From SAR86 cluster bacterium AG-390-O18 (GTDB lineage Bacteria > Pseudomonadota > Gammaproteobacteria > Magnimaribacterales > AG-339-G14), in assembly GCA_003279605.1 (NCBI GenBank), contig QCHF01000001.1, positions 214,075 to 278,074 on the forward strand: 64,000 bases of DNA, in the 5' to 3' direction. A model generated the notes under the pieces. That model was not told the DNA's origin. It saw only the letters and a list, made by a program, of their open reading frames with translations, and did not search any database. Shown one piece after another: positions 33,009 through 44,530 of the stretch (positions are counted from its first letter, which is position 1; every line of letters begins with the position of its first letter). The position numbers and the translations under genes were made by a program.

Positions 33009-35258
33009 CTAAGAGGTTAGTTCTTTTTCTTCGTGAGGAAGAAATTTAATATCTAAATTTTCTTTTTTAACAGAAACCTTTGCAACTCCACCCTCCTTGG
33101 CTAATTCACCAAATAAAATTGACTCGGCTAATTTTTGTTTTATTTCATCTTGGATGAGTCTTTGCATTGGACGAGCGCCCATTTTTTCATCATAACCTTT
33201 ATCTGCAAGCCAGGATCTTGCTTTATTATCAACTTCAAGCACTACTCTCTTTTCATCCAGTTGAGCTTGGAGCTCTGTTAAAAATTTATCTACCACTGTA
33301 TGAATAACTTCTGTTTTTAATGCACCAAACTGTACGATGGAAGTTAATCTGTTTCTGAATTCTGGACTAAAAGCTTTTTTAATAGCTTCAGAGCCATCAG
33401 AGGTATTATCTTGTTTTTGGAATCCCATTGATTCTCTTGCCATCTCCAATGCGCCTGAGTTAGTTGTCATAATTAAGACACAATTTCTAAAACTAGCTTG
33501 TCTACCATTGTTATCGGTCAACGTGCCATGGTCCATTACTTGTAAAAGAACATTGAATACCTCGGGATGAGCTTTTTCAATTTCATCGAGAAGTATTACC
33601 GAGTGAGGGTTTTTTGTAACCGCCTCAGTAAGCAGACCTCCTTGGTCATACCCAACATATCCAGGAGGGGCTCCAATTAATCTTGAAACAGTATGTCTTT
33701 CCATATATTCAGACATATCAAACCTAATTAACTCAACGCCAAGAATTTTTGCTAACTGACGAGATACTTCAGTTTTCCCAACTCCTGTTGGGCCTGAAAA
33801 TAGAAAAGAGCCTATAGGTTTTTCTTCTTCACCTAAGCCAGCCCGGGACATCATTATTGAGTTAGATAATTTATGTATGGCTTCGTCTTGACCAAAAATG
33901 ACTCGCTTGAGATCTTCTTCTAACTTTCCTAAAGAAACTCTATCTTTTGTGGACACACTCTTTTCAGGAATCTGAGCCATTAAAGATATTACTCTTTCTA
34001 CGTCTTGCTCATTTACTGTTTTTCTTTTGATGTTTAGATTTAGCCTCAATCTAGCCCCAGCTTCATCAATAACATCTATTGCCTTATCAGGTAAAAATTT
34101 ATCATTTATATGTTTTGCTGAAAGCTCAGCAGCTGCTTTTAAAGCTGCTTTTGAATATTTTAAATCATGGTGCTGTTCATATTTTCTTTTCAAACCTTCA
34201 AGTATTTTTATAGTTTCTTGGACTGAAGGCTCGACAAGGTCAACTTTTTGAAACCTTCTAGACAAAGCTCTATCCTGTTCAAATATGGTTCTATATTCTT
34301 TAAAGGTTGTTGACCCTATAAATTTTATTCCTTCTTTACCTAAAACAGGTTTTAGCAAATTAGATGCATCCATAACTCCTCCGGAAGTAGCACCTGCTCC
34401 TATTATGGTATGAATTTCATCTATAAATAGAATGGCATTTGGAATAGATGAAAGCTCTTTTAAAATTCCTTTAAGCCTCTTTTCAAAATCTCCTCGATAT
34501 TTAGTTCCAGCTAGCAAAGATCCCATATCCAGGGAATAAATGACACTTTCCTGTAAAGACGGAGCGGCAGTTTTTTCGACAATATTTTTAGCAAGACCTT
34601 CTATTAATGCAGTTTTACCAACACCAGACTCACCAACTAAAATTGGATTATTTTTAGACCTTCTTGCAAGAATTTGGGAAATTCTTTCAATTTCTTTATC
34701 CCTTCCAACTAAGGGATCAATTCGATTAGCTTCAGCTTCCTGATTAAGATTTTGCGCATACTTACCGAGATAACCGGATTCATTAGATGTTGAGGATTCT
34801 TGAGAAATATCTTCAAACGCTTCGTCTTCAGTCACCCCTTCTCCATGACTCATGTATGAAACTGCATCTAGCCTTGTCATGCCTTGCTTTTTAAGAAGAT
34901 AAACACTATGACTTTCTTTTTCACTGAACAAGGCAACTAAAATATTAGCTCCTGTTACCTCACCGGTTCCTGAAGATTGAACATGAAAGACAGCTCTTTG
35001 AATAACCCTTTGAAATGATAAGGTTGGCTGAATTTCAACAGCATCATCTTTTTTTTCAGGACAATTTTTTGAGATAAATTCTTTTAGCTCCGCCTCAAGA
35101 ATATCAATGTTTATGTCACAAGCTAAAAGAACATTCAATGCATCCTGATTATTCAAAATGCAAAGCAACAAATGTTCAGTAGTTACGAATTCATGATTAT
35201 TTTCATGTGCAAATTTAAAAGCATTGTTAAGACATTCTTCTAGATTTTTTTCTAACAT
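33009..35258 (-). CDS. clpA: ATP-dependent Clp protease ATP-binding subunit ClpA
   Basis: AAA+ unfoldase that feeds substrates, including ClpS-delivered N-end-rule proteins, to ClpP. At 749 residues it is full length: N-domain ([20 protein letters not shown]), first AAA+ module with [13 protein letters not shown] and [12 protein letters not shown], second with [12 protein letters not shown] and [12 protein letters not shown]. Its ATG overlaps the clpS stop by one base. No clpP is in this window. The IGF-type ClpP-docking loop region lies near QKDNTSDG; I did not resolve the tripeptide. Confidence 0.96.
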   Translation of the reverse strand: MLEKNLEECLNNAFKFAHENNHEFVTTEHLLLCILNNQDALNVLLACDINIDILEAELKEFISKNCPEKKDDAVEIQPTLSFQRVIQRAVFHVQSSGTGEVTGANILVALFSEKESHSVYLLKKQGMTRLDAVSYMSHGEGVTEDEAFEDISQESSTSNESGYLGKYAQNLNQEAEANRIDPLVGRDKEIERISQILARRSKNNPILVGESGVGKTALIEGLAKNIVEKTAAPSLQESVIYSLDMGSLLAGTKYRGDFEKRLKGILKELSSIPNAILFIDEIHTIIGAGATSGGVMDASNLLKPVLGKEGIKFIGSTTFKEYRTIFEQDRALSRRFQKVDLVEPSVQETIKILEGLKRKYEQHHDLKYSKAALKAAAELSAKHINDKFLPDKAIDVIDEAGARLRLNLNIKRKTVNEQDVERVISLMAQIPEKSVSTKDRVSLGKLEEDLKRVIFGQDEAIHKLSNSIMMSRAGLGEEEKPIGSFLFSGPTGVGKTEVSRQLAKILGVELIRFDMSEYMERHTVSRLIGAPPGYVGYDQGGLLTEAVTKNPHSVILLDEIEKAHPEVFNVLLQVMDHGTLTDNNGRQASFRNCVLIMTTNSGALEMARESMGFQKQDNTSDGSEAIKKAFSPEFRNRLTSIVQFGALKTEVIHTVVDKFLTELQAQLDEKRVVLEVDNKARSWLADKGYDEKMGARPMQRLIQDEIKQKLAESILFGELAKEGGVAKVSVKKENLDIKFLPHEEKELTS

Positions 35259-35608
35259 TAGTCTTCCTCATCTATTGGTTCAATATCACTTACTAAAGGA
35301 TGTTCATTCTGTTTAGCAAAATTATTAATTTGATTGGATTTTGTCTCGGCTACTTCTTTAGTATATATACCACAAACGCCTTTTCCTTTTGTATGAACGG
35401 CTAGCATTATTTGGGTGGCCTTCTCTTTATCATAACTAAAGAATGTTTGAAGCACATAGATAACAAACTCCATTGGAGTGAAATCGTCATTCAATAAAAT
35501 GACTCTATATAACGAAGGCTTCTTTAATTTTGGTTCTTCAAGTTCTATAAGTGAAGAAGAATTGGATTCAAAGTCCTCGGATTTACTATTAAGCCTGATA
35601 TCTATCAT
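35258..35608 (-). CDS. clpS: ATP-dependent Clp protease adaptor ClpS
   Basis: Adaptor that recognises N-degrons and hands them to ClpA. The 116 residues contain [18 protein letters not shown], the conserved hydrophobic binding pocket, then [21 protein letters not shown]. The N-terminal 32 residues are acidic and variable as usual. It is the first gene of clpS-clpA. The cspD gene found beside it in many relatives is missing; icd follows directly on the same strand upstream. Confidence 0.95.
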   Translation of the reverse strand: MIDIRLNSKSEDFESNSSSLIELEEPKLKKPSLYRVILLNDDFTPMEFVIYVLQTFFSYDKEKATQIMLAVHTKGKGVCGIYTKEVAETKSNQINNFAKQNEHPLVSDIEPIDEED

Positions 35609-35625
35609 TCATTTAAAAAGATTTA

Positions 35626-36885
35626 TTATGACATTCCATTACAAATTTGTTCTGCAAACTCAGAACATTTTAGTAATTTTGCTCCTGTCATCAATCTTTC
35701 TAAATCATAAGTTACTAACTTATTCTTAATTGCCCAACTTATACCTTTGATAATATTTTCTGAAGCTTCGTGCCAACCCATGTGATTGAGCATCATTTCT
35801 GCAGATAAAATCAAAGAGGCTGGATTAACTTTATCTAAACCAGCATACTTAGGTGCCGTGCCATGCGTAGCTTCAAATAGAGCAACTTTGTCACCTAAAT
35901 TCGCTCCTGGAGCTAAGCCTAAGCCTCCTACTTTTGCAGCTAAAGCATCAGAGATAAAGTCACCATTTAGGTTCATTGTCGCTATTACGTCATAGTCTCC
36001 TGGACGAATTAAAATTTGCTGAAGAAAATTATCTGTGATGATGTCCTTTAAAATAATTAATCTTTTTGTAACTGGATTTCTAAAACTCATCCACTCACCA
36101 CCATCCAGAGACGTGGCACCAAATTCTCTAGCGGCTAAAGAGTAACTCCATTCTTTAAAAGAACCTTCGGTATATTTCATTATATTACCTTTATGAACGA
36201 TAGTTACCGACGAGCGATCATTATCTATTGCATATTGAATTGCTTTTCTTACGTGTCTTTCAGTTCCTTCTTTTGAAATGGGTTTGATTCCAATACCACA
36301 AGCATCTTCGAATCGTATGTTTTTTACATTCATTTCTTTAGTGAGGAAATTAATTAGTTTTGTAGCTTCATCTGAATTTGCTTCAAATTCTATTCCAGAA
36401 TAAATATCTTCAGAGTTTTCTCGAAAGACAATCATGTCCGTTGTTTCAGGTATTACAACAGGGCTTGGCACTCCATCAAAGTATCTTATTGGCCTCTGAC
36501 AAACATATAAATCTAATACTTGTCTCAATCGAACGTTTAAAGATCGAATTCCTCCTCCGATAGGTGTTGTCAAAGGCCCTTTTATTCCTACAACGTATTT
36601 CTCCAAGGCATCTATGGTTTCATTTGGAAGCCATTCATTTTCACCATACACACTCAAAGACTTTTCCCCGCAAAATATTTCCATCCAGGCAATTTTTCTT
36701 TCTCCGTTGTAAGCAAGGTTAACTGCATGATCAACTACTTTGATCATCGCTGCAGTTACATCTGTGCCAATGCCATCTCCTTCGATAAATGGAATTATCG
36801 GATTAGAAGGAACATTTAATTCACCTGAATCATTTACTGTAATTTGTTCCCCATCTTCTGGAATTTCTATGTGTTTATAAGCCAT
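35626..36885 (-). CDS. icd: NADP-dependent isocitrate dehydrogenase
   Basis: TCA-cycle enzyme converting isocitrate to 2-oxoglutarate and NADPH. The 419 residues match E. coli Icd in length and order: [25 protein letters not shown] (the Ser equivalent to E. coli Ser113, the AceK phosphorylation site), [27 protein letters not shown] and [11 protein letters not shown]. No aceK is seen near. Because aceA is 2.5 kb away, the two enzymes that compete for isocitrate are neighbours. It diverges from mnmA with 62 bases between starts. Confidence 0.96.
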   Translation of the reverse strand: MAYKHIEIPEDGEQITVNDSGELNVPSNPIIPFIEGDGIGTDVTAAMIKVVDHAVNLAYNGERKIAWMEIFCGEKSLSVYGENEWLPNETIDALEKYVVGIKGPLTTPIGGGIRSLNVRLRQVLDLYVCQRPIRYFDGVPSPVVIPETTDMIVFRENSEDIYSGIEFEANSDEATKLINFLTKEMNVKNIRFEDACGIGIKPISKEGTERHVRKAIQYAIDNDRSSVTIVHKGNIMKYTEGSFKEWSYSLAAREFGATSLDGGEWMSFRNPVTKRLIILKDIITDNFLQQILIRPGDYDVIATMNLNGDFISDALAAKVGGLGLAPGANLGDKVALFEATHGTAPKYAGLDKVNPASLILSAEMMLNHMGWHEASENIIKGISWAIKNKLVTYDLERLMTGAKLLKCSEFAEQICNGMS

Positions 36886-36947
36886 AAGAGTTATTAAAGT
36901 CCTTTGAAGCGCGGTATCATAGCATTTTTTACTTATCTATAAAAATT

Positions 36948-38006
36948 GTGAAAGTCTTAGTAGGTTTATCGGGTGGAGTTGATTCTTCAGTTGCAGCTTT
37001 CCTTTTAAAGCAGGAAGGTTTCGATGTTACAGCTGGATTTATGAGAAATTGGGAAGACGATGATGGCAGTCCATATTGTAGCGTCAAAGAAGATTTTATA
37101 GATGCTGCACAAGTTGCAGACAAATTAGGCATAAATTTAGTGCAAATGAATTTTGCAAAAGAATATAAAGAAAAAGTCTTCAGTTATTTTCTAAACGAAT
37201 TAAATAATGGAAAAACCCCTAACCCTGATATTTATTGCAATAAATTTATTAAATTTAAGGAGTTTACTGATTATGCTAAGAAAAATGATTTTGATGCTGT
37301 GGCAACAGGACACTATTCTAAGGTACAGGTAATCGATAAAGAATATTTCTTATGTAAATCTTATGATCAAAATAAAGATCAAACTTACTTTTTAAGTCAG
37401 GTTGAAAAAGATATTTTTGCAAATATTAAATTCCCTCTAGGAAACCTTTTAAAAAAAGATGTAAGAAAGATAGCTAAAAAAGAAAAACTAATTACTTATG
37501 ACAAAAAAGATAGTACCGGTATATGTTTTATTGGCGAAAGACCTTTTCCAGAATTTTTAAAAAAATATCTTCCAGAGGATCATGGAGAAATTGTTGATCA
37601 AAATAATGAAGTTATAGGAGAACACAAGGGCTTATATTTTTATACTATTGGCCAAAGACAAGGCCTTGGAATTGGAGGCTTAAAAAATAAAGCAGAAAAA
37701 GCTTGGTACGTCGCACAAAAAGATTTTTCAAAAAATAAATTAATAGTTGTTCAAGAAAATAATCATCCTTTGTTGTTCAAACAAAAACTTTCAGTTTCCA
37801 ATATTAATTGGTTGAAACAGCCATCTTCGAATAAAGTTTCGGCAAAAATTAGGTATCGCCAAAATGACCAAGAATGCGAAATTGACCTAAAGGGAAATAA
37901 GGCTAAAGTTTTTTTTAAAGAACCACAAAGAGCAGTAACCCCAGGACAATTTATTGTATTTTATGAAGATGAAATATGTTTAGGTGGAGGCGAGATAGAT
38001 ATATAA
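36948..38006 (+). CDS. mnmA: tRNA-specific 2-thiouridylase MnmA
   Basis: Adds sulfur to U34 of tRNA Lys, Glu and Gln. The 352 residues show the PP-loop GLSGGVDSSVAAFLL (about 6-20), the catalytic cysteine in YCNKFIKFKEF (C102 equivalent) and the second in DSTGICFIGER (C199 equivalent). C-terminal beta-barrel motifs VTPGQFIVFYE and LGGGEI are present. The start is GTG at 36948. In relatives hflD lies between mnmA and purB; here purB follows after 17 bases and hflD is absent. Confidence 0.95.
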   Translation: MKVLVGLSGGVDSSVAAFLLKQEGFDVTAGFMRNWEDDDGSPYCSVKEDFIDAAQVADKLGINLVQMNFAKEYKEKVFSYFLNELNNGKTPNPDIYCNKFIKFKEFTDYAKKNDFDAVATGHYSKVQVIDKEYFLCKSYDQNKDQTYFLSQVEKDIFANIKFPLGNLLKKDVRKIAKKEKLITYDKKDSTGICFIGERPFPEFLKKYLPEDHGEIVDQNNEVIGEHKGLYFYTIGQRQGLGIGGLKNKAEKAWYVAQKDFSKNKLIVVQENNHPLLFKQKLSVSNINWLKQPSSNKVSAKIRYRQNDQECEIDLKGNKAKVFFKEPQRAVTPGQFIVFYEDEICLGGGEIDI

Positions 38007-38023
38007 TCCTCTTTTGAAAATTA

Positions 38024-39397
38024 ATGCCCAACGATAATCTTCTTTCTATTACTCCCATTGATGGGAGATATGAATCTCAAACAAAATTTCTTTCAAGTTA
38101 TTTTAGTGAATTTGCTTTGATTAAAACCAGAGTAGAAGTTGAAATTGAATGGCTACTCCTAATATCAAAAAATAAATCTCTTAAATTTATTCCTGAAGTA
38201 TCAAGCAGTCAGCAAAAAAAAATAGTTAATATTTTTAAAGATTTCTCTATCCAGGATGCTAGACAAGTTAAGAAAATTGAAAAGAAAACAAATCATGATG
38301 TTAAAGCAGTCGAACTTTTCATTGTTGAGAAATTAAAGAAATTAAACCTCAGTAAACTGTGTGAATTCGTTCATTTTTGTTGCACTTCTGAAGATATCAA
38401 TAACCTCTCCTATTCGCTTATGTTGCAAAGATTTATAAGCAATGAATTTTTACCTGAAGTTAATTCTTTACAGAAAAATTTAAATTCTTTAGCAAAGAAA
38501 TATTCCAAAGTATCAATGTTAGCCTTTACTCATGGCCAACCTGCTTCTCCGACTACACTTGGTAAGGAATTTTCTAATTTTAGTTACAGAATAAAGTTTC
38601 ATACAGATTTAATTAAATCTATGAAGCAAAAAGGTAAATTTAATGGAGCATCTGGAAATTATAATGCTCATATCATTGCCGAAAAGAAAGTAAATTGGGA
38701 AGCGCTATCCAAAAAATTTGTTAATTCTCTTGGTTTAGATTTTTCGAGCCATTCAACTCAGATTGAACTTAAAGATGCTTTAGCATTTCAGTTAGCTAAT
38801 ACACATAATTTAAACAACATTTTAATTGATTTTGCACAAGACATTTGGCTCTTAATATCAAAAAATTATCTAAAGCAAAATTTAAAAGCCGGAGAAGTTG
38901 GCTCCTCAACCATGCCTCACAAAGTTAACCCTATAGATTTTGAAAATGCAGAAGGAAATTTATCTATTTCAAATGGCTTATTAATTGCTCTAAAAAATAA
39001 AATTCAAATATCAAGATTACAAAGAGATTTGTCGGATTCAACTGTTTTAAGGAATATTGGCTCGTTATTTGCTTATATTATTATTAGCTTGAATTCCTTA
39101 AAAAAAGGCATCGCTAAAATTGAACCTAATAAAGAGTTAATGCTTAAAGACCTAGATAATAGTTGGGAAATTCTAACTGAAGCTATTCAAACTATTCTTA
39201 GAAAAAACAGTATTGAAGACAGTTATACAAAAATTAAATCCATTTCACGTGGAAAAAAGCTTGATTATCATTCTTACATAAAGATAATTGACGACTTAAA
39301 ATTAAATAAAGCAGATAAGGAACTTCTTTTAAGCCTTACTCCAAAAAAATACATTGGATTGGCAGATAAATTAGCTAAATCTTCTTTTAAATCCTAA
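38024..39397 (+). CDS. purB: Adenylosuccinate lyase
   Basis: Cleaves SAICAR and adenylosuccinate in purine synthesis. The 457 residues contain TPIDGRYESQTKFLSSYFSE, HFCCTSEDINNLSYSL, FTHGQPASPTTLGKE with a catalytic His, and the signature GSSTMPHKVNPIDFENAEG carrying the catalytic serine loop. Length and motif order match E. coli PurB. The ATG lies 17 bases after mnmA, most likely the same transcript. Confidence 0.95.
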   Translation: MPNDNLLSITPIDGRYESQTKFLSSYFSEFALIKTRVEVEIEWLLLISKNKSLKFIPEVSSSQQKKIVNIFKDFSIQDARQVKKIEKKTNHDVKAVELFIVEKLKKLNLSKLCEFVHFCCTSEDINNLSYSLMLQRFISNEFLPEVNSLQKNLNSLAKKYSKVSMLAFTHGQPASPTTLGKEFSNFSYRIKFHTDLIKSMKQKGKFNGASGNYNAHIIAEKKVNWEALSKKFVNSLGLDFSSHSTQIELKDALAFQLANTHNLNNILIDFAQDIWLLISKNYLKQNLKAGEVGSSTMPHKVNPIDFENAEGNLSISNGLLIALKNKIQISRLQRDLSDSTVLRNIGSLFAYIIISLNSLKKGIAKIEPNKELMLKDLDNSWEILTEAIQTILRKNSIEDSYTKIKSISRGKKLDYHSYIKIIDDLKLNKADKELLLSLTPKKYIGLADKLAKSSFKS

Positions 39398-39407
39398 GGG
39401 GCATAAT

Positions 39408-41012
39408 ATGTTTGATTACAAAAAAACCGTTAAAGAATATGAGGATCTAAAAAACCAAAATCCTAATATTTATAAAAATATCAATCCTGTATCTGCTGCA
39501 AGAATGAGATTGCAAAATAGATTTCATACCGGACTAGATATTGCTCAATACACTGCTGACATCATGCATGCAGATATGGCTGATTACGATAAAGATACTA
39601 GTATTTATACTCAGTCTTTAGGTTGTTGGCATGGTTTTACTGCTCAACAAATGATGATGGAAATCAAACGATCACATACAACAACTTCTAAGAGATATGT
39701 TTATTTAAGTGGTTGGATGATTGCTGCCTTAAGATCAGAATTTGGTCCTCTTCCTGATCAAAGCATGCATGAAAAAACTGCAGTTCCTAATTTGATCAAA
39801 GAAATTTATACCTTTTTAAAGAGAGCTGACTCTGTTCAGCTTCAACATTTGTTTAATGAACTAGAAGAAGCAGAGGCTGCAGGGAATAAAACTGATGACA
39901 TTATTAAAAGAATTGATAATTTTGAAACTCACGTTGTTCCTATCATAGCTGATATTGATGCTGGATTTGGTAATGAAGAGGCAACTTACTTGCTTGCAAA
40001 AAAGATGATTCAAGCTGGCGCTTGTGCTATTCAGATTGAAAACCAAGTATCCGACGAAAAACAGTGCGGTCACCAAGACGGAAAGGTAACTGTTCCACAT
40101 GAAGACTTTTTATCTAAGGTTAATGCTGTTAGATATGCATTCTTAGAGTTAGGTATTAAAAATGGAGTTATAGTGGCTAGAACTGATTCCTTGGGCGCAG
40201 GTTTAACTCAAAAAGTTCCAGTTTCTAAAGAACCTGGGGATCTTGCAGATCAATACAACAGTTTTCTTGAATCTCATGAAATCAATGATTTGAGTGAATT
40301 AGAAGATAATGATGTGACCATTCATCAAGGAGGAAAGCTAGTTCAACCGGTAAGACTGCCTAATGGCCTCTATCAATTTAAAAAGGATACTGGATTTGAT
40401 CGAGTAGTACTGGATTGCATAACTAGTCTTGAAAATGGTGCTGATCTTTTATGGATTGAAACTGAAAAACCAAATGTTCAACAGATTGCGGAAATGGTTT
40501 CTGCTATTAGAGAAAAACAACCGCAGGCAAAACTTGTTTACAACAATTCTCCGTCATTCAATTGGACTTTATCTTTTAGAGAACAGGTTTACAAAGAATG
40601 GGTAGAAGCCGGAAAAGACGTTTCAAATTATCCTGATCCTGCTAAAGATCCAAAAGGTCTGATGGATGAAAAATTTGATGATTCAGAGCTTGCAATTGAA
40701 GCTGACAAATTAATTCAAAATTTCCAAAAAGATGCCTCAAGAGAAGCAGGAATTTTTCATCATTTGATAACTTTACCTACTTATCATGAAACAGCCTTGG
40801 GTACATCAGTGCTATCTGAAGGATACTTTGGTGATCAAGGTATGTTGGCATATGTCAAAGAAATACAAAGACAAGAAATCAGACGTGACATGTCTTCTGT
40901 TAAACATCAGGACTTAGCTGGTTCAACTGTTGGGGATACTCACAAAGAATATTTCTCTGGAGATAATGCCCTTAAAGCTGGCGGTGAAGACAATACAATG
41001 AATCAGTTTTAA
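39408..41012 (+). CDS. aceA: Isocitrate lyase (Pseudomonas-type)
   Basis: Splits isocitrate into succinate and glyoxylate, the first step of the glyoxylate shunt used for growth on acetate and fatty acids. At 534 residues it belongs to the longer class found in Pseudomonas rather than the 434-residue E. coli form. DIDAGFGNEEATYLLAKKM and the catalytic loop SDEKQCGHQDGKVTVPHEDF, with Cys in KQCGH, are intact. A good AAGGGG site precedes the ATG. Its last 4 bases overlap the stop of nqrM on the other strand. No malate synthase gene is in this window. Confidence 0.94.
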   Translation: MFDYKKTVKEYEDLKNQNPNIYKNINPVSAARMRLQNRFHTGLDIAQYTADIMHADMADYDKDTSIYTQSLGCWHGFTAQQMMMEIKRSHTTTSKRYVYLSGWMIAALRSEFGPLPDQSMHEKTAVPNLIKEIYTFLKRADSVQLQHLFNELEEAEAAGNKTDDIIKRIDNFETHVVPIIADIDAGFGNEEATYLLAKKMIQAGACAIQIENQVSDEKQCGHQDGKVTVPHEDFLSKVNAVRYAFLELGIKNGVIVARTDSLGAGLTQKVPVSKEPGDLADQYNSFLESHEINDLSELEDNDVTIHQGGKLVQPVRLPNGLYQFKKDTGFDRVVLDCITSLENGADLLWIETEKPNVQQIAEMVSAIREKQPQAKLVYNNSPSFNWTLSFREQVYKEWVEAGKDVSNYPDPAKDPKGLMDEKFDDSELAIEADKLIQNFQKDASREAGIFHHLITLPTYHETALGTSVLSEGYFGDQGMLAYVKEIQRQEIRRDMSSVKHQDLAGSTVGDTHKEYFSGDNALKAGGEDNTMNQF

Positions 41013-41167
41013 TCGACTGTTTTACCACAAACCTTACAAGTATCACCTTTTTCTAAATAAATTCCTCCACAGCTTGGTTGGAGGGGTTTATTTTTAAGAA
41101 TAACCCCTATCGACATTCCGGCTATTGAAAGAATGACAATAAATATGGCTAATAAGGCTGTAATCAT
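41009..41167 (-). CDS. nqrM: NqrM-like (DUF539) Na+-NQR maturation protein
   Basis: A 52-residue protein: one membrane helix (residues 3-24, MITALLAIFIVILSIAGMS) then a short cysteine-rich tail with Cys33, Cys44 and Cys47 in PSCGGIYLEKGDTCKVCG. This is the layout of NqrM, which is required to deliver iron for maturation of Na+-NQR. A cysteine at position 33 is, as I recall, the essential one in the Vibrio protein. It starts 4 bases after the apbE stop, at the end of the nqr operon, which is the expected place. It is shorter than the usual 70-80 residues. Confidence 0.82.
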   Translation of the reverse strand: MITALLAIFIVILSIAGMSIGVILKNKPLQPSCGGIYLEKGDTCKVCGKTVD

Positions 41168-41171
41168 TTAA

Positions 41172-42017
41172 CTATTGTAACAATTCTTTCCATTGTTTTG
41201 ATTCAAAAGATTGTATTTTTTCATCATTTTTGAAGATGAGTAACGCGGGAATACTATTATCTCTAATATTATTTTTAATTAGATCGACTTTTCCCAATGC
41301 AAATAAACCGGTTGCAAGAGCATCAGCATAAGCAGTTGATTTTTTATCCAATACTGAAATAGAAAGCACGTCTTGATCAATCTTATTGCCTTCAATTCCA
41401 ACAATATGTCCAGGATTTCTGTAATTACCTGAGGTAGCAATTGAAAGGCTTTGTTTAATTTCAAAAGGCTTAAATATGCCTGGTTGATTTGGTAAAGGAT
41501 TCTCAATTCCTATTTTCCAAAAATTTTTATTTTTCATCCCTTCTGCTCTAATTTCACCACCAATATTTATAAAAAAATTTTCAATATTTAATTGTTTTAA
41601 TTTAGAAGAAACTTTATCTACCGCATAACCTTTTGCAACTGCATTAAAGTAGTCGTAATTATTAAACAATATAAATCCTTCAACAGTTTTATTTGCCTTT
41701 ACTGAAATTTTTACAACCTCTTGAAAATAATTTTTAATTTCTTTATTGAATAAATCAGTATTTTTATTTTCTCTTTTAAATGACACCAAAGAATCATTTT
41801 TGTAAGTTGAACAACATTGATTGATAGAAACAAAAATATTATTTATTTCGTCATTAACTCTTTTAAGGTTGTGGTTAGACTCTTCAAACTTTATATCGTA
41901 AAACGTCCCAAAAGCTTGGCCAGATATAGAAAGAATCTCATTGTTACTGGAACAAGCTCCTAAAAAGAAAAGAAAAAATAATAGAGATTTTTTAAAAATA
42001 TTAGCTACCAAAATCAT
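41172..42017 (-). CDS. apbE: FAD:protein FMN transferase ApbE (lipoprotein)
   Basis: Attaches FMN covalently to threonines of NqrB and NqrC. The 281 residues start with a lipoprotein signal ([11 protein letters not shown], Cys at 22), so the enzyme is anchored facing the periplasm. Conserved blocks: [34 protein letters not shown] and the metal-binding [15 protein letters not shown]. It is shorter than the usual 320-350 residues. The start overlaps nqrF by 17 bases, and nqrM follows. Target motifs of type Dxx(S/T)(G/A)AT are visible in both NqrB and NqrC of this operon. Confidence 0.9.
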   Translation of the reverse strand: MILVANIFKKSLLFFLFFLGACSSNNEILSISGQAFGTFYDIKFEESNHNLKRVNDEINNIFVSINQCCSTYKNDSLVSFKRENKNTDLFNKEIKNYFQEVVKISVKANKTVEGFILFNNYDYFNAVAKGYAVDKVSSKLKQLNIENFFINIGGEIRAEGMKNKNFWKIGIENPLPNQPGIFKPFEIKQSLSIATSGNYRNPGHIVGIEGNKIDQDVLSISVLDKKSTAYADALATGLFALGKVDLIKNNIRDNSIPALLIFKNDEKIQSFESKQWKELLQ

Positions 42018-43227
42018 CGAACATTATGTTTTCTGGTTCTACACCTAGACTATCAAGCATTTTGAATGCTGCTGACATCATCATAGGAGGACCACAAAGA
42101 TAATATTCACAATCTTCTGGCGAGGAGTGATGTTGTAAGTATTCGTCATATAAGACATGACTAATAAAACCTGTTAGACCATCCCAATTATCTTCGGGCA
42201 ATGGATCGGATAAAGCCGCATGCCAAGTAAAATTTTCAAAGTCTTCTGACAACTTATCGAACTCTTCAACATAAAACATTTCTTTTAGACTTCTTGCTCC
42301 ATACCAAAAACTTATTTTTCTTGAAGAGTTAATTGTAAGAAGCTGATCGAAAATATGAGATCTCATTGGAGCCATACCAGCTCCTCCTCCAATGAAGACC
42401 ATTTCAGCATCGGTTTTTTTAGCTTTAAATTCTCCAAAAGGACCAAAAATGGTGAGTTTGTCTCCTGCTTTTAGATTGAATAAATAAGAAGAGGCCTCCC
42501 CAGGAGGAACTAACATGCCTGGTGGCGGTGAAGCGATTCTGATGTTAAATTTCATAATCCCTTTTTCTTCAGGATAATTTGCCATTGAATAAGCTCTTAT
42601 GACTTCTTCTTTTACTGTAGAGACATTGTTGAATACCTCAAATCTATCCCAATCGGATTGGTATTCATCTTGAATATAAAAATCTTTGTAATCAGCTTTA
42701 TAAGGCGGAATTTCCATTTGAACATAGCCACCAGCTTCAAAACCAACATCTTCTCCTTCAGGAAGCTCAAGAACTAATTCTTTGATAAAGGTAGCAACAT
42801 TATCATTGGATTTAACCGTGGTTTCCCATTTTTTAACGCCAAAAACCTCTTCCGGAATGGTTATTTTCATATCGCTTTTAACAGGAACCTGACAAGAAAG
42901 ACGCCAGAAGTCTTTTTTTTCTTTATTGTTAAAGTGACTTTCTTCGGTGGATAAAATTGAACCACCTCCATCAAAAACTTGGCAACGACATTGAGCACAT
43001 GTACCGCCTCCTCCGCATGCCGAAGAAAGAAAAAGATTGTTTTCTGCTAGGGTTTGTAAAAGTTTACCTCCTGCAGGGACAGTAATTTTTTGAGTAGGAT
43101 CATCATTGATTTCAATAGTTACATCACCCGTTGAAACCAATTGAGATCTTGCCAAAAGGATAATAGCAACCATGACGTTTACAATAACTGTAAAAGATAA
43201 AATACCTAAAACTATTTCAGTAATCAT
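42001..43227 (-). CDS. nqrF: Na+-translocating NADH:quinone oxidoreductase subunit F
   Basis: NADH-oxidising subunit of Na+-NQR. The 408 residues have an N-terminal membrane helix (about 5-26), a [2Fe-2S] domain with [17 protein letters not shown] plus a fourth Cys in [10 protein letters not shown], an FAD domain with [11 protein letters not shown], and an NADH domain with [12 protein letters not shown] and [11 protein letters not shown]. All cofactor ligands are intact. It overlaps nqrE by one base and apbE by 17 bases. It takes electrons from NADH to FAD and then the iron-sulfur centre before passing them to the membrane subunits. Confidence 0.97.
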   Translation of the reverse strand: MITEIVLGILSFTVIVNVMVAIILLARSQLVSTGDVTIEINDDPTQKITVPAGGKLLQTLAENNLFLSSACGGGGTCAQCRCQVFDGGGSILSTEESHFNNKEKKDFWRLSCQVPVKSDMKITIPEEVFGVKKWETTVKSNDNVATFIKELVLELPEGEDVGFEAGGYVQMEIPPYKADYKDFYIQDEYQSDWDRFEVFNNVSTVKEEVIRAYSMANYPEEKGIMKFNIRIASPPPGMLVPPGEASSYLFNLKAGDKLTIFGPFGEFKAKKTDAEMVFIGGGAGMAPMRSHIFDQLLTINSSRKISFWYGARSLKEMFYVEEFDKLSEDFENFTWHAALSDPLPEDNWDGLTGFISHVLYDEYLQHHSSPEDCEYYLCGPPMMMSAAFKMLDSLGVEPENIMFDDFGS

Positions 43228-43838
43228 TATAAAATGATGCCTCCAAACGACATAAATCCAAAGCTCATCAAACCAACAATTATAAAAGTAGAACCTAGTC
43301 CTTGAAGCCCTTCAGGCATATCGCTATATTTTAATTTTTCTCTTATGCCCGCAAGTATTGTGATTGCTAATGCCCAACCAACTCCTGCTCCTAAACCATA
43401 AGCAACACTTTCTCCAAAATACAAATCTTTTTCTACCATAAAAAGCGATGCTCCAAGAATTGCACAATTAACTGTGATTAGGGGTAAAAATATACCTAAA
43501 GCGTTATAAAGGACTGGAACATATTTATCTAAAAACATTTCTAATATTTGAACACAAGCAGCAATCACGCCGATATAGCTGATTAATCCTACAAAGCTTA
43601 AATCAACATCTGAGAGACCCGCCCAAGCAAGCGCTCCATCTCTTAAGATGTAGTTATAAATTAAGTTATTGATAGGCACAGTGATTGCTAATACAACAAT
43701 TACAGCAATTCCCAAGCCAATTGCAGCTTCAATTTTTTTAGAAATAGCAATGAAAGTACACATTCCTAAAAACACAGATAAAGCTAGGTTTTCTATAAAA
43801 ATGGCATTGATGAAAATATTTAAATAATTTTCTATCAT
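43227..43838 (-). CDS. nqrE: Na+-translocating NADH:quinone oxidoreductase subunit E
   Basis: 203-residue, six-helix membrane subunit, homologous to NqrD with inverted topology. Helical motifs [18 protein letters not shown] and [14 protein letters not shown] carry the paired cysteines (CT and NCAI) that coordinate the membrane iron centre shared with NqrD. Overlaps nqrD by 4 bases and nqrF by 1. Confidence 0.96.
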   Translation of the reverse strand: MIENYLNIFINAIFIENLALSVFLGMCTFIAISKKIEAAIGLGIAVIVVLAITVPINNLIYNYILRDGALAWAGLSDVDLSFVGLISYIGVIAACVQILEMFLDKYVPVLYNALGIFLPLITVNCAILGASLFMVEKDLYFGESVAYGLGAGVGWALAITILAGIREKLKYSDMPEGLQGLGSTFIIVGLMSFGFMSFGGIIL

Positions 43839-44530
43839 GATGCGACCTTTGATGAAGGTGTCGGTGGAGGATTTGGTACTACTTCAGGTGAATTCTGAGA
43901 CATTTTGAATTCTGGTTCTTCGATTTGATCTTTTTGCCATGCTCTTAAGGCCCATATGATTAAGCCAATCAATATGAAGGAAACTGGAGGCAGTAGAAAA
44001 AAGTTATTAGGCACATACCAACCACCATTTTGTACCAGAGGAAAAATTTCATATTCCAAAATTGTTCCGGTGCCAAATAATTCTCTAATTGTGCCTAGAA
44101 TTATCAAGATAACGCTATAGCCCAATCCATTGCCAAAACCATCAAGAAAAGATACTCCTGGAGGGTTTTGCATTGCAAAAGCTTCAGCTCTCCCCATCAC
44201 AATACAGTTGGTAATTATTAAACCGACAAATACAGATAAAGTCTTACTTGTTTCGTAGTCATAAGCTTTTAATGCTTGATCAACCAATATTACTAAGGAA
44301 GAAATGATTGTCATTTGTACAATAATTCTTATATTCGACGGAGTAATATTTCTTATCATGGAAATAAAGAAATTAGATAAGCTCACCGTAACTGTTAAAG
44401 CTACACACATTATTAAAGTTGGATAAAGTTTACTGGTAACTGCCAAAGCAGAACAAATACCAAGCATTTGCAAAGCAATGGGATTCTCTTTGAATACAGG
44501 TCGAAATAATATTTCAGAATATTTAGACAT
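43835..44530 (-). CDS. nqrD: Na+-translocating NADH:quinone oxidoreductase subunit D
   Basis: 231-residue membrane subunit that pairs with NqrE around an intramembrane iron centre. Contains [15 protein letters not shown] and [16 protein letters not shown], the cysteine motifs matching those of NqrE. The C-terminal tail after the last helix is unusually Pro/Ser-rich ([15 protein letters not shown]). Overlaps nqrC by 8 bases. Confidence 0.96.
   Translation of the reverse strand: MSKYSEILFRPVFKENPIALQMLGICSALAVTSKLYPTLIMCVALTVTVSLSNFFISMIRNITPSNIRIIVQMTIISSLVILVDQALKAYDYETSKTLSVFVGLIITNCIVMGRAEAFAMQNPPGVSFLDGFGNGLGYSVILIILGTIRELFGTGTILEYEIFPLVQNGGWYVPNNFFLLPPVSFILIGLIIWALRAWQKDQIEEPEFKMSQNSPEVVPNPPPTPSSKVAS

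Noticed and set aside
1841-36925. Similar TTTGAAGCG...GTAT strings upstream of rluC (about 1843) and mnmA (about 36902)
   Set aside because: Only two occurrences noted, no consistent spacing to a start codon or to a second box; not enough to call a regulatory motif.
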